Assembly: GCA_900551705.1 (NCBI GenBank)
Contig: URWY01000008.1
Span: 1-49,713 of the forward strand
Source of the DNA: an uncultured Bacillota bacterium
Lineage (GTDB): Bacteria; Bacillota; Clostridia; Christensenellales; UBA1242
DNA length: 49,713 nt
Direction of reading: 5' to 3'
The notes beneath the pieces are model-generated. The model was given only the letters and a program-made list of their open reading frames with translations. It was not told the origin of the DNA and ran no database searches. Positions 32,063 through 41,417 of the stretch are shown here, piece by piece (positions within the stretch are counted from its first letter, which is position 1; each line of letters begins with the position of its first letter). The translations under genes and the position numbers were made by a program.

Positions 32063-35000
32063 TAAAATTTCTCCACAATTTCAACTATATCTTTTTCTTT
32101 TATCGCACTCGCACTTTCTCTAAACTCCCCAAACTCACTATTAAACATACAAAGCGAATAATAAGGACAATATTCGCAAATTTTTGTTTCGTTTGGCAAT
32201 GCCTTAATGTTCCCAGTTATGCTTTCTTCAATTCCGCTTTCAACAAGTTTCTTTGCATAGAGCGTAAGTTTTGGCAAATTGCCTTTTTCAAGCACGCCAT
32301 TACGCGCGTAAACTTTGAAGTTGTCTGCCGTCGAAGATTTTTGCAATGATAAATTAACGACATCGCTTTTCAACTTTTCTGGCGATAATGTGTTGTCTAA
32401 TTTCTTTATAACTCTTGTATCTTCTTCGAAATAGCCGTTTAATTTGTTGTCTTTATTTGTAAGCGAGTCAAAAACTGGGAAATAAAACGCTCCGTCAACT
32501 TTGTTAGAATTCTCTAAAGATAAAATATAGATTGGAAGTTGCAATTGTCTGCCTTCATAAAATTTTGAAAGACTAACTTTATCTTCACCAGTTTTGTAAT
32601 CTATAATTCGCATGCTATCATTGCTTTTATCAATTCGGTCAATCCTTCCATTAATTACAAACCTATCACCATTGATTTCGCCAAGATTAACAACAAATTT
32701 CTTTTCAAACTCGCAAGGTTTATAACCACAACATTCAATTTGTTTTATCAAAATATGAGCGAAATGACTTGCTTGCTTATTCAAATATGAAAAATAAGGC
32801 CGATTTTCTTCCAACTTACAAAGCATAGCCAAACGCTCGTTGGAATTTTTAGCAAAAGCAAAACTTCTATTTAGTTGAAGCAAAAATTCTTTGTCTTGCA
32901 AATTTGCGACATCAACTTTTAAAAAGTTCTCAGCAAAAGCATGAAAAAGATTTCCAATATCTTGTGGCATAACTTGTGCTAATAATTTTGGTTGCAAATT
33001 TAAGCCATAACAAGCAAAGTGCATAAAAGGACAACTAAAAAATTGTTGAATTTTACTTATCGAAGTTGAATGTTTAGGATATAAAACATCTTTTGCGTTT
33101 GATATTTCTTCGCATGAGATTTTTCTCAAACTTTTTTCATTTTTAATTGCTTTTAAAATCTCATTTCTTTTACTATTAAGCAATGACTTAAAAATCAAAT
33201 CTTGCATAAAAATTTTGTTATCAGCGTTAATGTAAAATTCGTCACTAACAGGCACAGGGCTATTTTGAACAAGCCACATATTTTTAAAACTTTTAACAAA
33301 CTCTGGCACAGCATTACAACCGAGCATAGACAAATAAACTTTTTCGCTGGACAAACAAGCGTCATTAAAAAGTTTAAATTTGTTACGGCGATTTATCATT
33401 TCAACACTTGGTTCAATCTTTAAAGTTTCAAATTTGTTTATATCGGTATCCAAGATTAAACCGCTATCTTTTTTTGACAATGGGACATTATCTCCGCAGC
33501 CAACAAATATTCCAATTTTTCTTTCTTCAAAAAAGCTGACATCATTTTGTCCAACAAACACTGAATTAATTGAAAGCGGCAAGTTTGATATCATAATGCT
33601 TGAAAACATTTCCATAGCAATTTGCTGCATGTTTTCCACGCTGAGATCGCAATCTAAATTCATTTTTTTAAGTTGTTCAATAGCCTGATTAAACTTGTTT
33701 TCAAATTGAACATAAATTTTTTCATTATTTAAATCGCCATCATTTTTGAATTTGTCGGTTAGATTTTCTATTTGATTATTTAACTCAAAGATGTTTGAAA
33801 TTTCAACCAATAATTCAATAAATTCAGAAAAAACTTTTATTTTTTCATGTTTTTCTTTAATTTTTTTTATTTTTTTATTAAATATTCCAATATTATTTAT
33901 TTCAAGATTTAAAACATCATTAACCTTCAAACCTTTTTCAAAAATATTTTTATTTATTAACTCAATTTCTTCTTTATTAATTTGAGAGAAACTATCGCTA
34001 ACCAGCGCCAAAAAATTTAGCACACTTTCGTCTTTTAAAAAGTCAAATATTTTAAAAATAAATTTGATAGGTGCAAGGTCGAGAAGTGTTTTTGTTGCAT
34101 CAATATAATATGAAATATCTTCGCTTGAAAATATCTCATCTATCTGTTTTTGATAACTTTCTAAACTTGGAACAAAAATATTAAAATCGCTAAAATTATA
34201 GCCATTTTGTAAAATTTCAAATTTAATTATATTTGCGACTTGCTCAATTTCAGAAGTTATATTTGAATTATTTAAAATTGCCACGCCATAAGGAATGTTC
34301 TTTTGCGTTTGCTTAAAAGCAAACAAATTATCCGCAATATGCTTTTGAAATTCATTTTGATTTTTTTCACAAATTATAATGTTAGGCTTAATTTTTAAGT
34401 TCTCGCAAATCTGAGCAACTTTTTGCAAAACATCTTGTTCATAAATATATTCATTTTCGCCTGTCGTGCTGCAAGTTGCAATCGAAACTGACCTAGAACT
34501 TTTTACAAGTAATTCGATAATCGTTTTTACCTGCAAAGTAAAACTGTCAAACTCGGCGAAATAGAAATTGGAATTTTTTATAAGTTCGCTTTCTTCAATT
34601 TGCTGCGCAAACAATGTTATAAGATCCGCCGCATCTATTTTTTCGCGCTCGCTACATTCATAAAATGAATAAATTTTTGCTATGTCAATTAACTTTTGAT
34701 TTGCTAACTCATTTGCACTTTTTAAAAATTTGTCAGCACTTATTTCACAAGATTTTAATTGCGATATGGTTAAAAAAATTTCTTTTGCAAGGTCGATTGA
34801 CAAATTGGCATCTTTCAAACTTTCAAATTCTGCTTGATGTTCAATTAGAATTTTATAAACCAAAAGCATGCCTTCTAAATTGCTTTGAGTTTTAAATTGG
34901 TTACCAGAAAGTTTTAAAATCAGGCTCGCAAGTTTAGATATGGAAATAACATCAATATTAAAAGTGGAAGAAATTCCAAGTTCTTGAAATAACAATTTCT

Positions 35001-35133
35001 CTGCTTGCAAAGAAAACCTATCTGGCACAACAATAAAATTTCTCAAATCTAAATTTTGCGAAACTTCAACATTTTTAATAACTTCTTTTGTGGCTTGCCT
35101 AAGCGTTTGTGCCAAATACAAATTTATTTGCAT
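32062..35133 (-). CDS. addB: ATP-dependent nuclease subunit AddB
   Basis: 1023 aa. The N-terminus (NFIVVPDRFSLQAEKLLFQE) is the inactive helicase-like domain of AddB, which recognises Chi-like sequences. The C-terminal nuclease shows MRIIDYKTGEDKVSL. Iron-sulfur cysteines flank the nuclease: SCPFMHFACYG upstream and CEYCPYYSLC near the end, a pattern characteristic of AddB. It forms an operon with addA and is divergent from the hydrogenase gene. Confidence 0.92.
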   Translation of the reverse strand: MQINLYLAQTLRQATKEVIKNVEVSQNLDLRNFIVVPDRFSLQAEKLLFQELGISSTFNIDVISISKLASLILKLSGNQFKTQSNLEGMLLVYKILIEHQAEFESLKDANLSIDLAKEIFLTISQLKSCEISADKFLKSANELANQKLIDIAKIYSFYECSEREKIDAADLITLFAQQIEESELIKNSNFYFAEFDSFTLQVKTIIELLVKSSRSVSIATCSTTGENEYIYEQDVLQKVAQICENLKIKPNIIICEKNQNEFQKHIADNLFAFKQTQKNIPYGVAILNNSNITSEIEQVANIIKFEILQNGYNFSDFNIFVPSLESYQKQIDEIFSSEDISYYIDATKTLLDLAPIKFIFKIFDFLKDESVLNFLALVSDSFSQINKEEIELINKNIFEKGLKVNDVLNLEINNIGIFNKKIKKIKEKHEKIKVFSEFIELLVEISNIFELNNQIENLTDKFKNDGDLNNEKIYVQFENKFNQAIEQLKKMNLDCDLSVENMQQIAMEMFSSIMISNLPLSINSVFVGQNDVSFFEERKIGIFVGCGDNVPLSKKDSGLILDTDINKFETLKIEPSVEMINRRNKFKLFNDACLSSEKVYLSMLGCNAVPEFVKSFKNMWLVQNSPVPVSDEFYINADNKIFMQDLIFKSLLNSKRNEILKAIKNEKSLRKISCEEISNAKDVLYPKHSTSISKIQQFFSCPFMHFACYGLNLQPKLLAQVMPQDIGNLFHAFAENFLKVDVANLQDKEFLLQLNRSFAFAKNSNERLAMLCKLEENRPYFSYLNKQASHFAHILIKQIECCGYKPCEFEKKFVVNLGEINGDRFVINGRIDRIDKSNDSMRIIDYKTGEDKVSLSKFYEGRQLQLPIYILSLENSNKVDGAFYFPVFDSLTNKDNKLNGYFEEDTRVIKKLDNTLSPEKLKSDVVNLSLQKSSTADNFKVYARNGVLEKGNLPKLTLYAKKLVESGIEESITGNIKALPNETKICEYCPYYSLCMFNSEFGEFRESASAIKEKDIVEIVEKF

Positions 35134-35195
35134 GAAAATATTTTAACATAAAATAAAAAAACATCAAATGATTAAATAAATATTTAATTTTTTAT

Positions 35196-35223
35196 TTGCT
35201 TTTTACTTAAAAATAAATACAAT
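35196..35223 (+). promoter_or_regulatory. promoter of the hydrogenase operon (leaderless)
   Basis: TTGCTT (35196-35201), a 16-bp spacer and TACAAT (35218-35223) lie only 6 bp before the ATG. Transcription would begin at or next to the start codon. No SD is present. Confidence 0.55.
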
Positions 35224-35229
35224 ATTTAT

Positions 35230-36666
35230 ATGGACAAAGTCGATGTCAAAAAATTAAAACAACAAAAACTTAAACAAGTTTTGCAAAAACGCAGGGAAGA
35301 TTTCAGGGTCGTTGTTGAAAACGACAATTTATGTCTTTATCGCGATGAAAGCAAATGTATAAGATGTGGCCGTTGTAAAGACGCTTGCAGCAGCGATGCT
35401 GGCGTATTTGATTCTTTTGACCGAGAAAAGTCTAAAAACATCTGCATAGGCTGCGGAAAATGTGTTAGCGCTTGCCCAACTGGCGCATTGCTTGAAAAAT
35501 CAGGCTATCGCCAGGTTTTGGAAGCATTGAATGACTATGACAAAACCCTTGTTGTATCCGTTGCCCCTGCTGTTAGAGTTGCAATCGCCGAAGAATTTGG
35601 TTTTAACAGCGGAATATATGACGAAGGAAGATTGATTTCTGCTCTTAGAATGATAGGTTTTGACTATGTTTTTGATGTCACTTTTGGCGCAGACTTAACG
35701 GTGATGGAAGAAGCAACCGAACTTGTTAAACGCCTTACACTCAAAAATAAACCGCTTCCACAATTCACAAGTTGTTGCCCTGCATGGGTGAATTATGTTG
35801 AAATATATAGACCCGATTTAATTGCAAACTTATCAACAACAAAAAGTCCAATTTCAATGCAAGGCGCAATAATAAAAACTTTCTTTGCTAAAGAAAAGAA
35901 TTTCAAGCCAGAAAATATTGTTCATGTAACAGTTGCTCCATGCATCGCAAAAAAATCCGAAATCAATCGAGATAACATTTCTGGTTCTGCAAAATATTGG
36001 AAAAACGAAAGCCTAAAAGATGTCGATTATGTTATCACAACTCGAGAACTTGCTCACATAATCAAAAAATTGAATATTCCTTATGGCACTTTGCCAAACG
36101 GAGAGTTCGACAAACTCTTTTCGCATGGTTCAGGCAGCGGAATTATTTTTGGAAACAGTGGCGGTGTGGCAGAAGCAACTCTCAGAGAAGCATATTATCT
36201 CTTAAACGGCGAAGAAGCCCCTGCAAATCTTTTAACACTTAAAAAACTTCGCAGCGTAGATGGCATTAAAGAAGATGTGGTAGATTTAGGCGAAACAAAA
36301 ATTCGCGTTGCCGTTTGCAATGGCTTAAAAGCCGCAAAACAGCTTTTAGAAGAACTAAACAAAAAACAAAAAGAGTTTGATTTTATTGAGATTATGACAT
36401 GCGAAAGCGGTTGCGTTGGAGGTCCTGGCCAACCAAAATCACAAAATCCGGACACCAACCAAAAACGCGCTGACGCATTATATCATAATGACGAAGAGTC
36501 TAAAATAAGAAGTGCACACAACAATCCAGACATTCAAAATGTATACTCAAAATTTTTGGGAATGCCACTTAGCAAAATGTCTCAAATGTTGCTCCACACG
36601 ACTTATAACGACAATTCAAAAAAATTTATTTTAAAGGAGAATCAAAATGGAATTAAAAGGAAGTAA
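35230..36666 (+). CDS. [FeFe]-hydrogenase, ferredoxin-type
   Basis: A 478-aa enzyme that interconverts protons and H2. The N-terminus carries two [4Fe-4S] sites, CIRCGRCKDAC (43-53) and CIGCGKCVSACP (72-83). H-cluster motifs are L1 FTSCCPAW (about 179-186), L2 VAPCIAKKSE (Cys238) and L3 EIMTCESGCVGGPGQP. L2 has Ala-Pro-Cys instead of the Met-Pro-Cys of group A enzymes, and L3 lacks the usual Gly-Gly-Gly; both point to the less-studied group B type. It is co-transcribed with rubrerythrin, whose start lies inside its last codons. Confidence 0.92.
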   Translation: MDKVDVKKLKQQKLKQVLQKRREDFRVVVENDNLCLYRDESKCIRCGRCKDACSSDAGVFDSFDREKSKNICIGCGKCVSACPTGALLEKSGYRQVLEALNDYDKTLVVSVAPAVRVAIAEEFGFNSGIYDEGRLISALRMIGFDYVFDVTFGADLTVMEEATELVKRLTLKNKPLPQFTSCCPAWVNYVEIYRPDLIANLSTTKSPISMQGAIIKTFFAKEKNFKPENIVHVTVAPCIAKKSEINRDNISGSAKYWKNESLKDVDYVITTRELAHIIKKLNIPYGTLPNGEFDKLFSHGSGSGIIFGNSGGVAEATLREAYYLLNGEEAPANLLTLKKLRSVDGIKEDVVDLGETKIRVAVCNGLKAAKQLLEELNKKQKEFDFIEIMTCESGCVGGPGQPKSQNPDTNQKRADALYHNDEESKIRSAHNNPDIQNVYSKFLGMPLSKMSQMLLHTTYNDNSKKFILKENQNGIKRK

Positions 36667-37180
36667 AACCGAAAAAAATTTAATGGAAGCATTTGCTGGA
36701 GAAAGTCAAGCAAGAAATAAATACACTTACTATGCTTCAAAAGCGAGAAAAGATGGATATGAAGAAATTGCAAACATCTTTGAAGAAACAGCAAACAACG
36801 AAAAAGAACATGCAAAAATGTGGTTCAAAGCGCTCCACAATGGCTCAGTTCCTACAACTGCTGAAAATTTAGTTGATGCAGCAGCAGGCGAACACGGCGA
36901 ATGGACAGATATGTATGAAAGAATGGCTCGTGAAGCAGAAGAAGAAGGCTTTGCAAGGCTTGCATATCAATTCAGAGCAGTCGGGGCTATTGAAAAATTG
37001 CACGAAGAAAGATATCTAAAACTTTTGAAATCAGTTAAAGAAAACACAGTTTTCACAAATGCAAAAGTTGTTGCATGGAAATGCTTAAACTGCGGCCATG
37101 TCCACATGGGAACAAAAGCACCAGCAGTTTGCCCTGTTTGTGACCACCCTCAATCATACTTTGTTCAAGTTGAAATTTAA
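36647..37180 (+). CDS. rubrerythrin
   Basis: A 177-aa non-haem peroxidase that reduces H2O2 and protects anaerobes from oxygen. The diiron four-helix bundle shows AFAGESQARNKYTYYA and EETANNEKEHAKMW (ExxH), then VGAIEKLHEERY. The C-terminal rubredoxin-like centre has CLNCGHVH and CPVCDHP. The gene overlaps the hydrogenase gene by 20 bp, and its SD (AAAGGAG) lies within hydrogenase coding sequence, so hydrogenase and peroxidase are made together. Confidence 0.97.
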   Translation: MELKGSKTEKNLMEAFAGESQARNKYTYYASKARKDGYEEIANIFEETANNEKEHAKMWFKALHNGSVPTTAENLVDAAAGEHGEWTDMYERMAREAEEEGFARLAYQFRAVGAIEKLHEERYLKLLKSVKENTVFTNAKVVAWKCLNCGHVHMGTKAPAVCPVCDHPQSYFVQVEI

Positions 37181-37194
37181 TCAAATAAATTTTT

Positions 37195-37230
37195 AAAGTA
37201 AGTCAAAATTTTTATTGACTTACTTTTTTA
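37195..37230 (+). terminator. terminator after rubrerythrin
   Basis: The stem AAAGTAAGTCAA/TTGACTTACTTT is followed by T's. Its 3' strand contains the -35 of the tRNA-Arg promoter. Confidence 0.8.
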
Positions 37231-37243
37231 TTTATATTATAAT
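37215..37243 (+). promoter_or_regulatory. consensus promoter of the tRNA-Arg locus
   Basis: TTGACT (37215-37220), a 17-bp spacer and TATAAT (37238-37243) form the promoter. It reads through the severed 5' half at 37386 towards the intact tRNA-Arg at 37590. The stretch 37244-37385 between them shows nothing else. Confidence 0.85.
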
Positions 37244-37385
37244 AGCCGTGCTTTGATTAACAATTCCCTCTCATTAATTAGAGCAAGCAAATGTATTGTT
37301 AGTAGCATAAAATGCTCTAACAAAAACATTGAGCAAATTTAATTTGCAAAATTAAGTAAGTTTATGTTTAAAACAAACTATATAT

Positions 37386-37424
37386 GCGCTGTTAGCTCAA
37401 CTGGATAGAGCGTTGGTCTACGGA
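37386..37424 (+). pseudogene. 5' half of tRNA-Arg(ACG) with attL core
   Basis: Acceptor GCGCTGT, D arm GCTC/GAGC, anticodon 5' stem TTGGT and loop CTACGGA are present, and then the tRNA match stops. The partner 3' half is at 41418-41464 (ACCAA completes the anticodon stem, ACGGCGC the acceptor). The shared 8-bp core is TCTACGGA. Confidence 0.88.
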
Positions 37425-37589
37425 GTGATTGGTTGTGGATATGAGTAAATCTCAATCAAAAAAATGCAAAACTTGTTCTTTTGGGGGTTTGAGTTCCTTC
37501 AACAAAACAAATTACTCATCAAAAACTCATTATCAACACTTGCATTATACACCAGAAAGTGTTAAAATGCTAATAAAAATAAGCAATAT

Positions 37590-37666
37590 GCGCCATTAGC
37601 TCAGCTGGATAGAGCGTTAGTCTACGGAACTAAAGGTCGAGCGTTCGAATCGCCCATGGCGCACCA
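37590..37666 (+). tRNA. tRNA-Arg(ACG), intact, CCA encoded
   Basis: It is a full 77-nt cloverleaf. The acceptor is GCGCCAT/ATGGCGC, the anticodon stem TTAGT/ACTAA carries loop CTACGGA (anticodon ACG, expected to be edited to ICG), and a TTCGAAT T-loop and CCA follow. One A-C mismatch lies in the T stem. The acceptor differs from the split copy (GCGCTGT/ACGGCGC), so this is a separate gene carried inside the element and transcribed from the promoter at 37215. Confidence 0.95.
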
Positions 37667-37670
37667 AAAT

Positions 37671-37696
37671 ATCGGCAAAACTTGCCGATTTTTTTA
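37671..37696 (+). terminator. terminator after intact tRNA-Arg
   Basis: The stem ATCGGCAA/TTGCCGAT is followed by seven T's. Confidence 0.88.
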
Positions 37697-37820
37697 TGTC
37701 TAGGGGTTCGAGTAAAATAGCATAAAAAACATACAAAAAAACGCATTTTTTACCCTACAAATGCTCCAAAATGCGAATAAAATGCGAATTCAATACGAAA
37801 TAAGGTGCGAAAACCCTTAT

Positions 37821-37840
37821 TTTACCGTATGTTTCCGTAT
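37821..37840 (-). repeat. arm-type repeats, left end of tRNA-Arg element
   Basis: Two tandem 10-mers, TTTACCGTAT and GTTTCCGTAT, are the inverse of the ATACGGTAAA repeats at 41356-41385 near the right end. One-turn spacing fits integrase arm sites. Confidence 0.55.
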
Positions 37841-37863
37841 TGTATTGCCCTTTATATTTTTGC

Positions 37864-37893
37864 AAAAAAAATGCTAGGCAATGTTGCCTAGCA
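37864..37893 (-). terminator. terminator of the truncated integrase
   Basis: The perfect 10-bp stem TGCTAGGCAA/TTGCCTAGCA (37872-37893) is followed by eight T's on the minus strand. Confidence 0.88.
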
Positions 37894-38364
37894 CATTTCA
37901 TCTTTATTAGAATTTAACATCTTTTCTTTTTCTTCAACAAGTTTTTTAAGCGCTGCAATTTCTTTTTCTAGTTCTTCGTTTGTGGCTTCTTTCCCAGACG
38001 TTAAAGCATTTTCAATAACACTAGCAGACATCTCTTTTGCTGAAAAGTCAAGATGTGAATAGACATCGGCTGTTGTATTGAAGTTCGCGTGTCCTAACCA
38101 TTCTTGAATATTCTTCATTGGAACGCCTTTTGAAACCAATAAACTCGCACAACTGTGTCTTAAATCGTGAAACCTTATATGTTTAAGTTTGTTTTTTTTG
38201 ATTATACGCTGAAATGTTTTAGTTACTCTGTCTGGTAACATCAAGTCTCCCATATCATCAACAAAAACATAATCCAAAAACTTGCTGTTATACGACTGTC
38301 CATATATTTTTTTATTGTGTTCGATTTCATCTTTGCGAGCCAAAAGCATATTTTCTATATCTTT
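37888..38364 (-). pseudogene. tyrosine integrase, N-terminally truncated
   Basis: Only the C-terminal part of a phage-type integrase remains. The catalytic HIRFHDLRHS (His-x-x-Arg), WLGHANFNTTADVYSHLD (His and the nucleophile Tyr) and a charged coiled tail are present. The first catalytic Arg and both N-terminal DNA-binding domains are missing. The open frame continues to 38391, but its first residues (MYSNSLPLF) are antisense to the inserted duplicate of the lipoprotein gene that begins near 38365. The gene was therefore cut by that rearrangement. It could not recombine alone. Confidence 0.85.
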
Positions 38365-38368
38365 AAAC

Positions 38369-38551
38369 AAAGGCAAACTGTTTGAATACAAACTTAAAGA
38401 AGACGAAGATATTTTACTAGAAGCAAAAGCGGATACTGGTTATCAATTTGATGGTTAGTATAACGACAACGGCGTTTTGATTTCTACAGAGAGTGAATGT
38501 AGTTCCAAAATGGGCACAAATGGGAAAACCGTTATTGCAAAATTATTTTAA
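38369..38551 (+). pseudogene. inverted duplicate fragment of the lipoprotein gene
   Basis: Read on the plus strand it encodes KGKLFEYKLKEDEDILLEAK and continues to TVIAKLF, closely matching an internal part of the lipoprotein encoded on the minus strand (around 40330-40500). A TAG replaces the Trp codon of the FDGWYN segment, and the frame ends in TAA after about 60 codons. It begins exactly where the integrase sequence is broken. It is a remnant of an inverted paralogous gene or of an inverted duplication. Confidence 0.88.
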
Positions 38552-38562
38552 GAATAAGTAAT

Positions 38563-41043
38563 TTATGCGGAAATTGTGTAAATTGTAAATGTGCAAAGTG
38601 GGCCATATCCCATTGTTTGCCAATAGGTTGAGCCATCTTTTTCGGTCACTAGTTTTTGGAAATACAACATATAGTCTCCAACAGCAGATGGTCCTGTAAT
38701 TGTTCCATCTGGCGACACGGTCATTTCGACAAGTACTTCATCTTTGCCACCTTTACCGCCTTTGCCATCATCACTATTTGCATAAGCAAACCTATATTGA
38801 CCACCATTATTTCCACGCATTTCAGTTTTTAATAGTCCACCAATGTCATTGATTTCTTCATTAAAAATTATAAAATCTTTGTATGCATTAAATGTGATTG
38901 CGTTTCCGTCATATTCCTTTTGCAGTTGTGATTTATCGCCCACAAATTTATATCTTTCTGTGATTGGAACATAGTATGAGTAAATATATATTTTATAACT
39001 TTCTCTTGTGTCTGTTGTTTTGTCTTTTCCTGTGAAAGCAAATGTTCCGTCTGCATTTTTAACAAGTCTTAATGCACAGTTTTCATTGTCTAGATATGGG
39101 GAATAAATTGTAACAGAACCGTCTTCGGCAAATTTAAACATAAGTCCGGTGTCTTTACCTTCATCTCCACTAATATTTACATCAAGCGAACGCGTAATTT
39201 TATTCCCGCTCAATCTCATTGTTCCTGTTCCAAAAAGGTTATAAGCATAGTGTGCAGAATATCTTTCAAGCCTTGTGCCATAATGTCCTGTGCCGAATTC
39301 CCAAAGTTGTGTTTGGTCGCTTCCAGTTTTAGGATAATATCTCTGCACACGGTCATTATAGTAATATTTTGTAAATACAGTGTCATAACTATTTCCAAGC
39401 AAAATTCCTTCGTATCCATCGCTTGTTGCAAGTCTTGCTGTTGCTTCAACATTTTCTAAACCTGTTGTTTCCAAAATATCTTTTGGCATTTGCATAACAT
39501 AAGGTTGACCATCAACTATACCAACGATTGTGTAATAACGCAAACTTGCAAAAAGACCAATGCCACCTGTGTCAGTTGTGAACTCGGCTGCACTCATGAT
39601 TTTTTTGAATTTTCTTTCGGTGATTTTACCTTCACGCCTAAATTGTTCAGTAAATGTTGTGCCATCAATTTTAAAACTAAATATGAACTCATATTCTCCA
39701 ACTGTTGCTGGGCCTACAAGTTCATCACCAACAGCTCTTGTGTTATATCTATAAGTGTTACCCGGCATTGTGACATCGTCTGCAGGTTGAACTATGGTGT
39801 TTGTTCCTTTTTCCACCCACTTAAACGAAACTTTATTTTGTAATGCTTGGCAAACTGCAAACAATTCTGGGTCTGCTGAAGTACCCAAGGCAACAACATC
39901 ATTTATTTCTCTCAATGATTTGCCATTGATTATGATTGCATTGCTTGCAACAAACAACGCACCACCGTCATATTCTTTGTTCAAACATTCGCCATAACCA
40001 TTTTCAAGATATGTATATTCAATCACATATTCTTTCACTTCGATTTCAAAAGTTTGTTTAATATTTGTGTTTGCAACGCTTGCAAAAGTGATTGTATATG
40101 TTCCAAGAGTATTTAAGTCTAATCCACCAAGGTCAACAGTGTAGCCAGTATCTTTTGTCAATGTTATGCTAGAATTGTTAGACAACACTCCATTTACAAC
40201 GACTTTATCAAGATTAAGGTCTTTTTCTGTTGCTCCTTTGTGTTTAAGCGTTTTTCCGCTTGCCTTTAATCCAGAACTTCCAACATTAACTTGCAAAGAC
40301 ACTAATTCTGCAGGTAATTCTTTAAATTTTGCAATAACGGTTTTCCCATTTGTGCCCATTTTGAAACTACATTCACTCTCTGTAGAAATCAAAACACCAT
40401 TGTCATTATACCAACCATCAAATTGATAACCAGTATCCGCTTTTGCTTCTATTAAAATATCGTCGTCTTCTCTAAGTTCGTATTCGAACAGTTTACCTTT
40501 GTTGTAGGTTCCCCACCAAATATTGCCACCTTCGCCTTGAACTTTTGCTGTAAAATCATATCTCGGTGCATTTTTTGCCACGATAAAATATGAGAAATCG
40601 ATTGTTTCAAATGTAATTTTCCCATCATTATAGGTTGTTGACATTGTTTCAACCATGTCATTAGGCATAATATGAAAGGTAGTAAAACCATATGCACTGA
40701 TTGTAGGAGCTGGCATTGTGATTTTTACTTGTCCATTTGGTTTAACTTTAACATCGCCATTCTTTATGTGTATATCATAAACATATACATCACTTTTTTT
40801 GTCATAATCGCAATACTTGATTTTTTCAATTACGGCTTTTGCTTCATCGCTTTGTGAGTTAATTGGATTACAAATAAGAGTATCACCCTTATTAAACTCA
40901 CCACTTGCAACAATTCCGCTTTCTGTTTCAATTTTGTCAATCTTTTTATCTTTGTTCCCACCACAAGCGGTCAAGACAAACATTGCAGAAAGGATACAGC
41001 ATAAAGCCAAAACGAATGTCCAAATTGATTTTCTTTTTGTCAT
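38563..41043 (-). CDS. large lipoprotein with InlB-type repeat
   Basis: About 826 aa. A signal peptide with lipobox FVLTACGG (lipidated Cys near residue 27) anchors it outside the membrane. Residues ~160-245 contain an InlB B-repeat-like segment (GYQFDGWYNDNGVLI, MGTNGKTVIAKFKE). The rest looks like a series of beta-sandwich domains, including a bacterial Ig-like part (VSLQVNVGSSGLKASGKTL) and a pair of YEYDG-like repeats. The ATG at 41043 follows AAAGGAG; the longer frame has poor context. It is cargo of the tRNA-Arg element. A host-surface or carbohydrate-binding role is possible but unproven. Confidence 0.8.
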   Translation of the reverse strand: MTKRKSIWTFVLALCCILSAMFVLTACGGNKDKKIDKIETESGIVASGEFNKGDTLICNPINSQSDEAKAVIEKIKYCDYDKKSDVYVYDIHIKNGDVKVKPNGQVKITMPAPTISAYGFTTFHIMPNDMVETMSTTYNDGKITFETIDFSYFIVAKNAPRYDFTAKVQGEGGNIWWGTYNKGKLFEYELREDDDILIEAKADTGYQFDGWYNDNGVLISTESECSFKMGTNGKTVIAKFKELPAELVSLQVNVGSSGLKASGKTLKHKGATEKDLNLDKVVVNGVLSNNSSITLTKDTGYTVDLGGLDLNTLGTYTITFASVANTNIKQTFEIEVKEYVIEYTYLENGYGECLNKEYDGGALFVASNAIIINGKSLREINDVVALGTSADPELFAVCQALQNKVSFKWVEKGTNTIVQPADDVTMPGNTYRYNTRAVGDELVGPATVGEYEFIFSFKIDGTTFTEQFRREGKITERKFKKIMSAAEFTTDTGGIGLFASLRYYTIVGIVDGQPYVMQMPKDILETTGLENVEATARLATSDGYEGILLGNSYDTVFTKYYYNDRVQRYYPKTGSDQTQLWEFGTGHYGTRLERYSAHYAYNLFGTGTMRLSGNKITRSLDVNISGDEGKDTGLMFKFAEDGSVTIYSPYLDNENCALRLVKNADGTFAFTGKDKTTDTRESYKIYIYSYYVPITERYKFVGDKSQLQKEYDGNAITFNAYKDFIIFNEEINDIGGLLKTEMRGNNGGQYRFAYANSDDGKGGKGGKDEVLVEMTVSPDGTITGPSAVGDYMLYFQKLVTEKDGSTYWQTMGYGPLCTFTIYTISA

Positions 41044-41417
41044 AATATTCTCCTTTATATTTTTAAGTTGCATAAAGTGGAGCAAAATTTAAGAGTTTCT
41101 TTGCAACTATATATATAATAACATAAAATCTTTAAATCCGTATATAAATTTTTCAAATTTTCACAACTTATATAAAAAAATTACAAAATTTTATAGGTTT
41201 TATTATCTTCGTTGCGAATTTTTGCAACAAAAATGCAAAATTTTTGCAATTTTATCGTTTTTTGCCAGATTGTTTTGTATTTTTTTATTTTGTATGCTAA
41301 TATAGGTATGAGTTAAGGCAAGCCTAGGAAAATAAAGGGTTTTAGCCATTTTTTAATACGGTAAAATACGATAAAATATGGTAAAAAACACGAACCCCCG
41401 AATTACAATCCTTAATT
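41044..41417. other. right end of the tRNA-Arg element, no gene
   Basis: AT-rich DNA upstream of the lipoprotein gene includes a small hairpin around 41213-41230. The arm-type repeats ATACGGTAAA, ATACGATAAA and ATATGGTAAA lie exactly in tandem at 41356-41385, before the att core. Confidence 0.6.
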
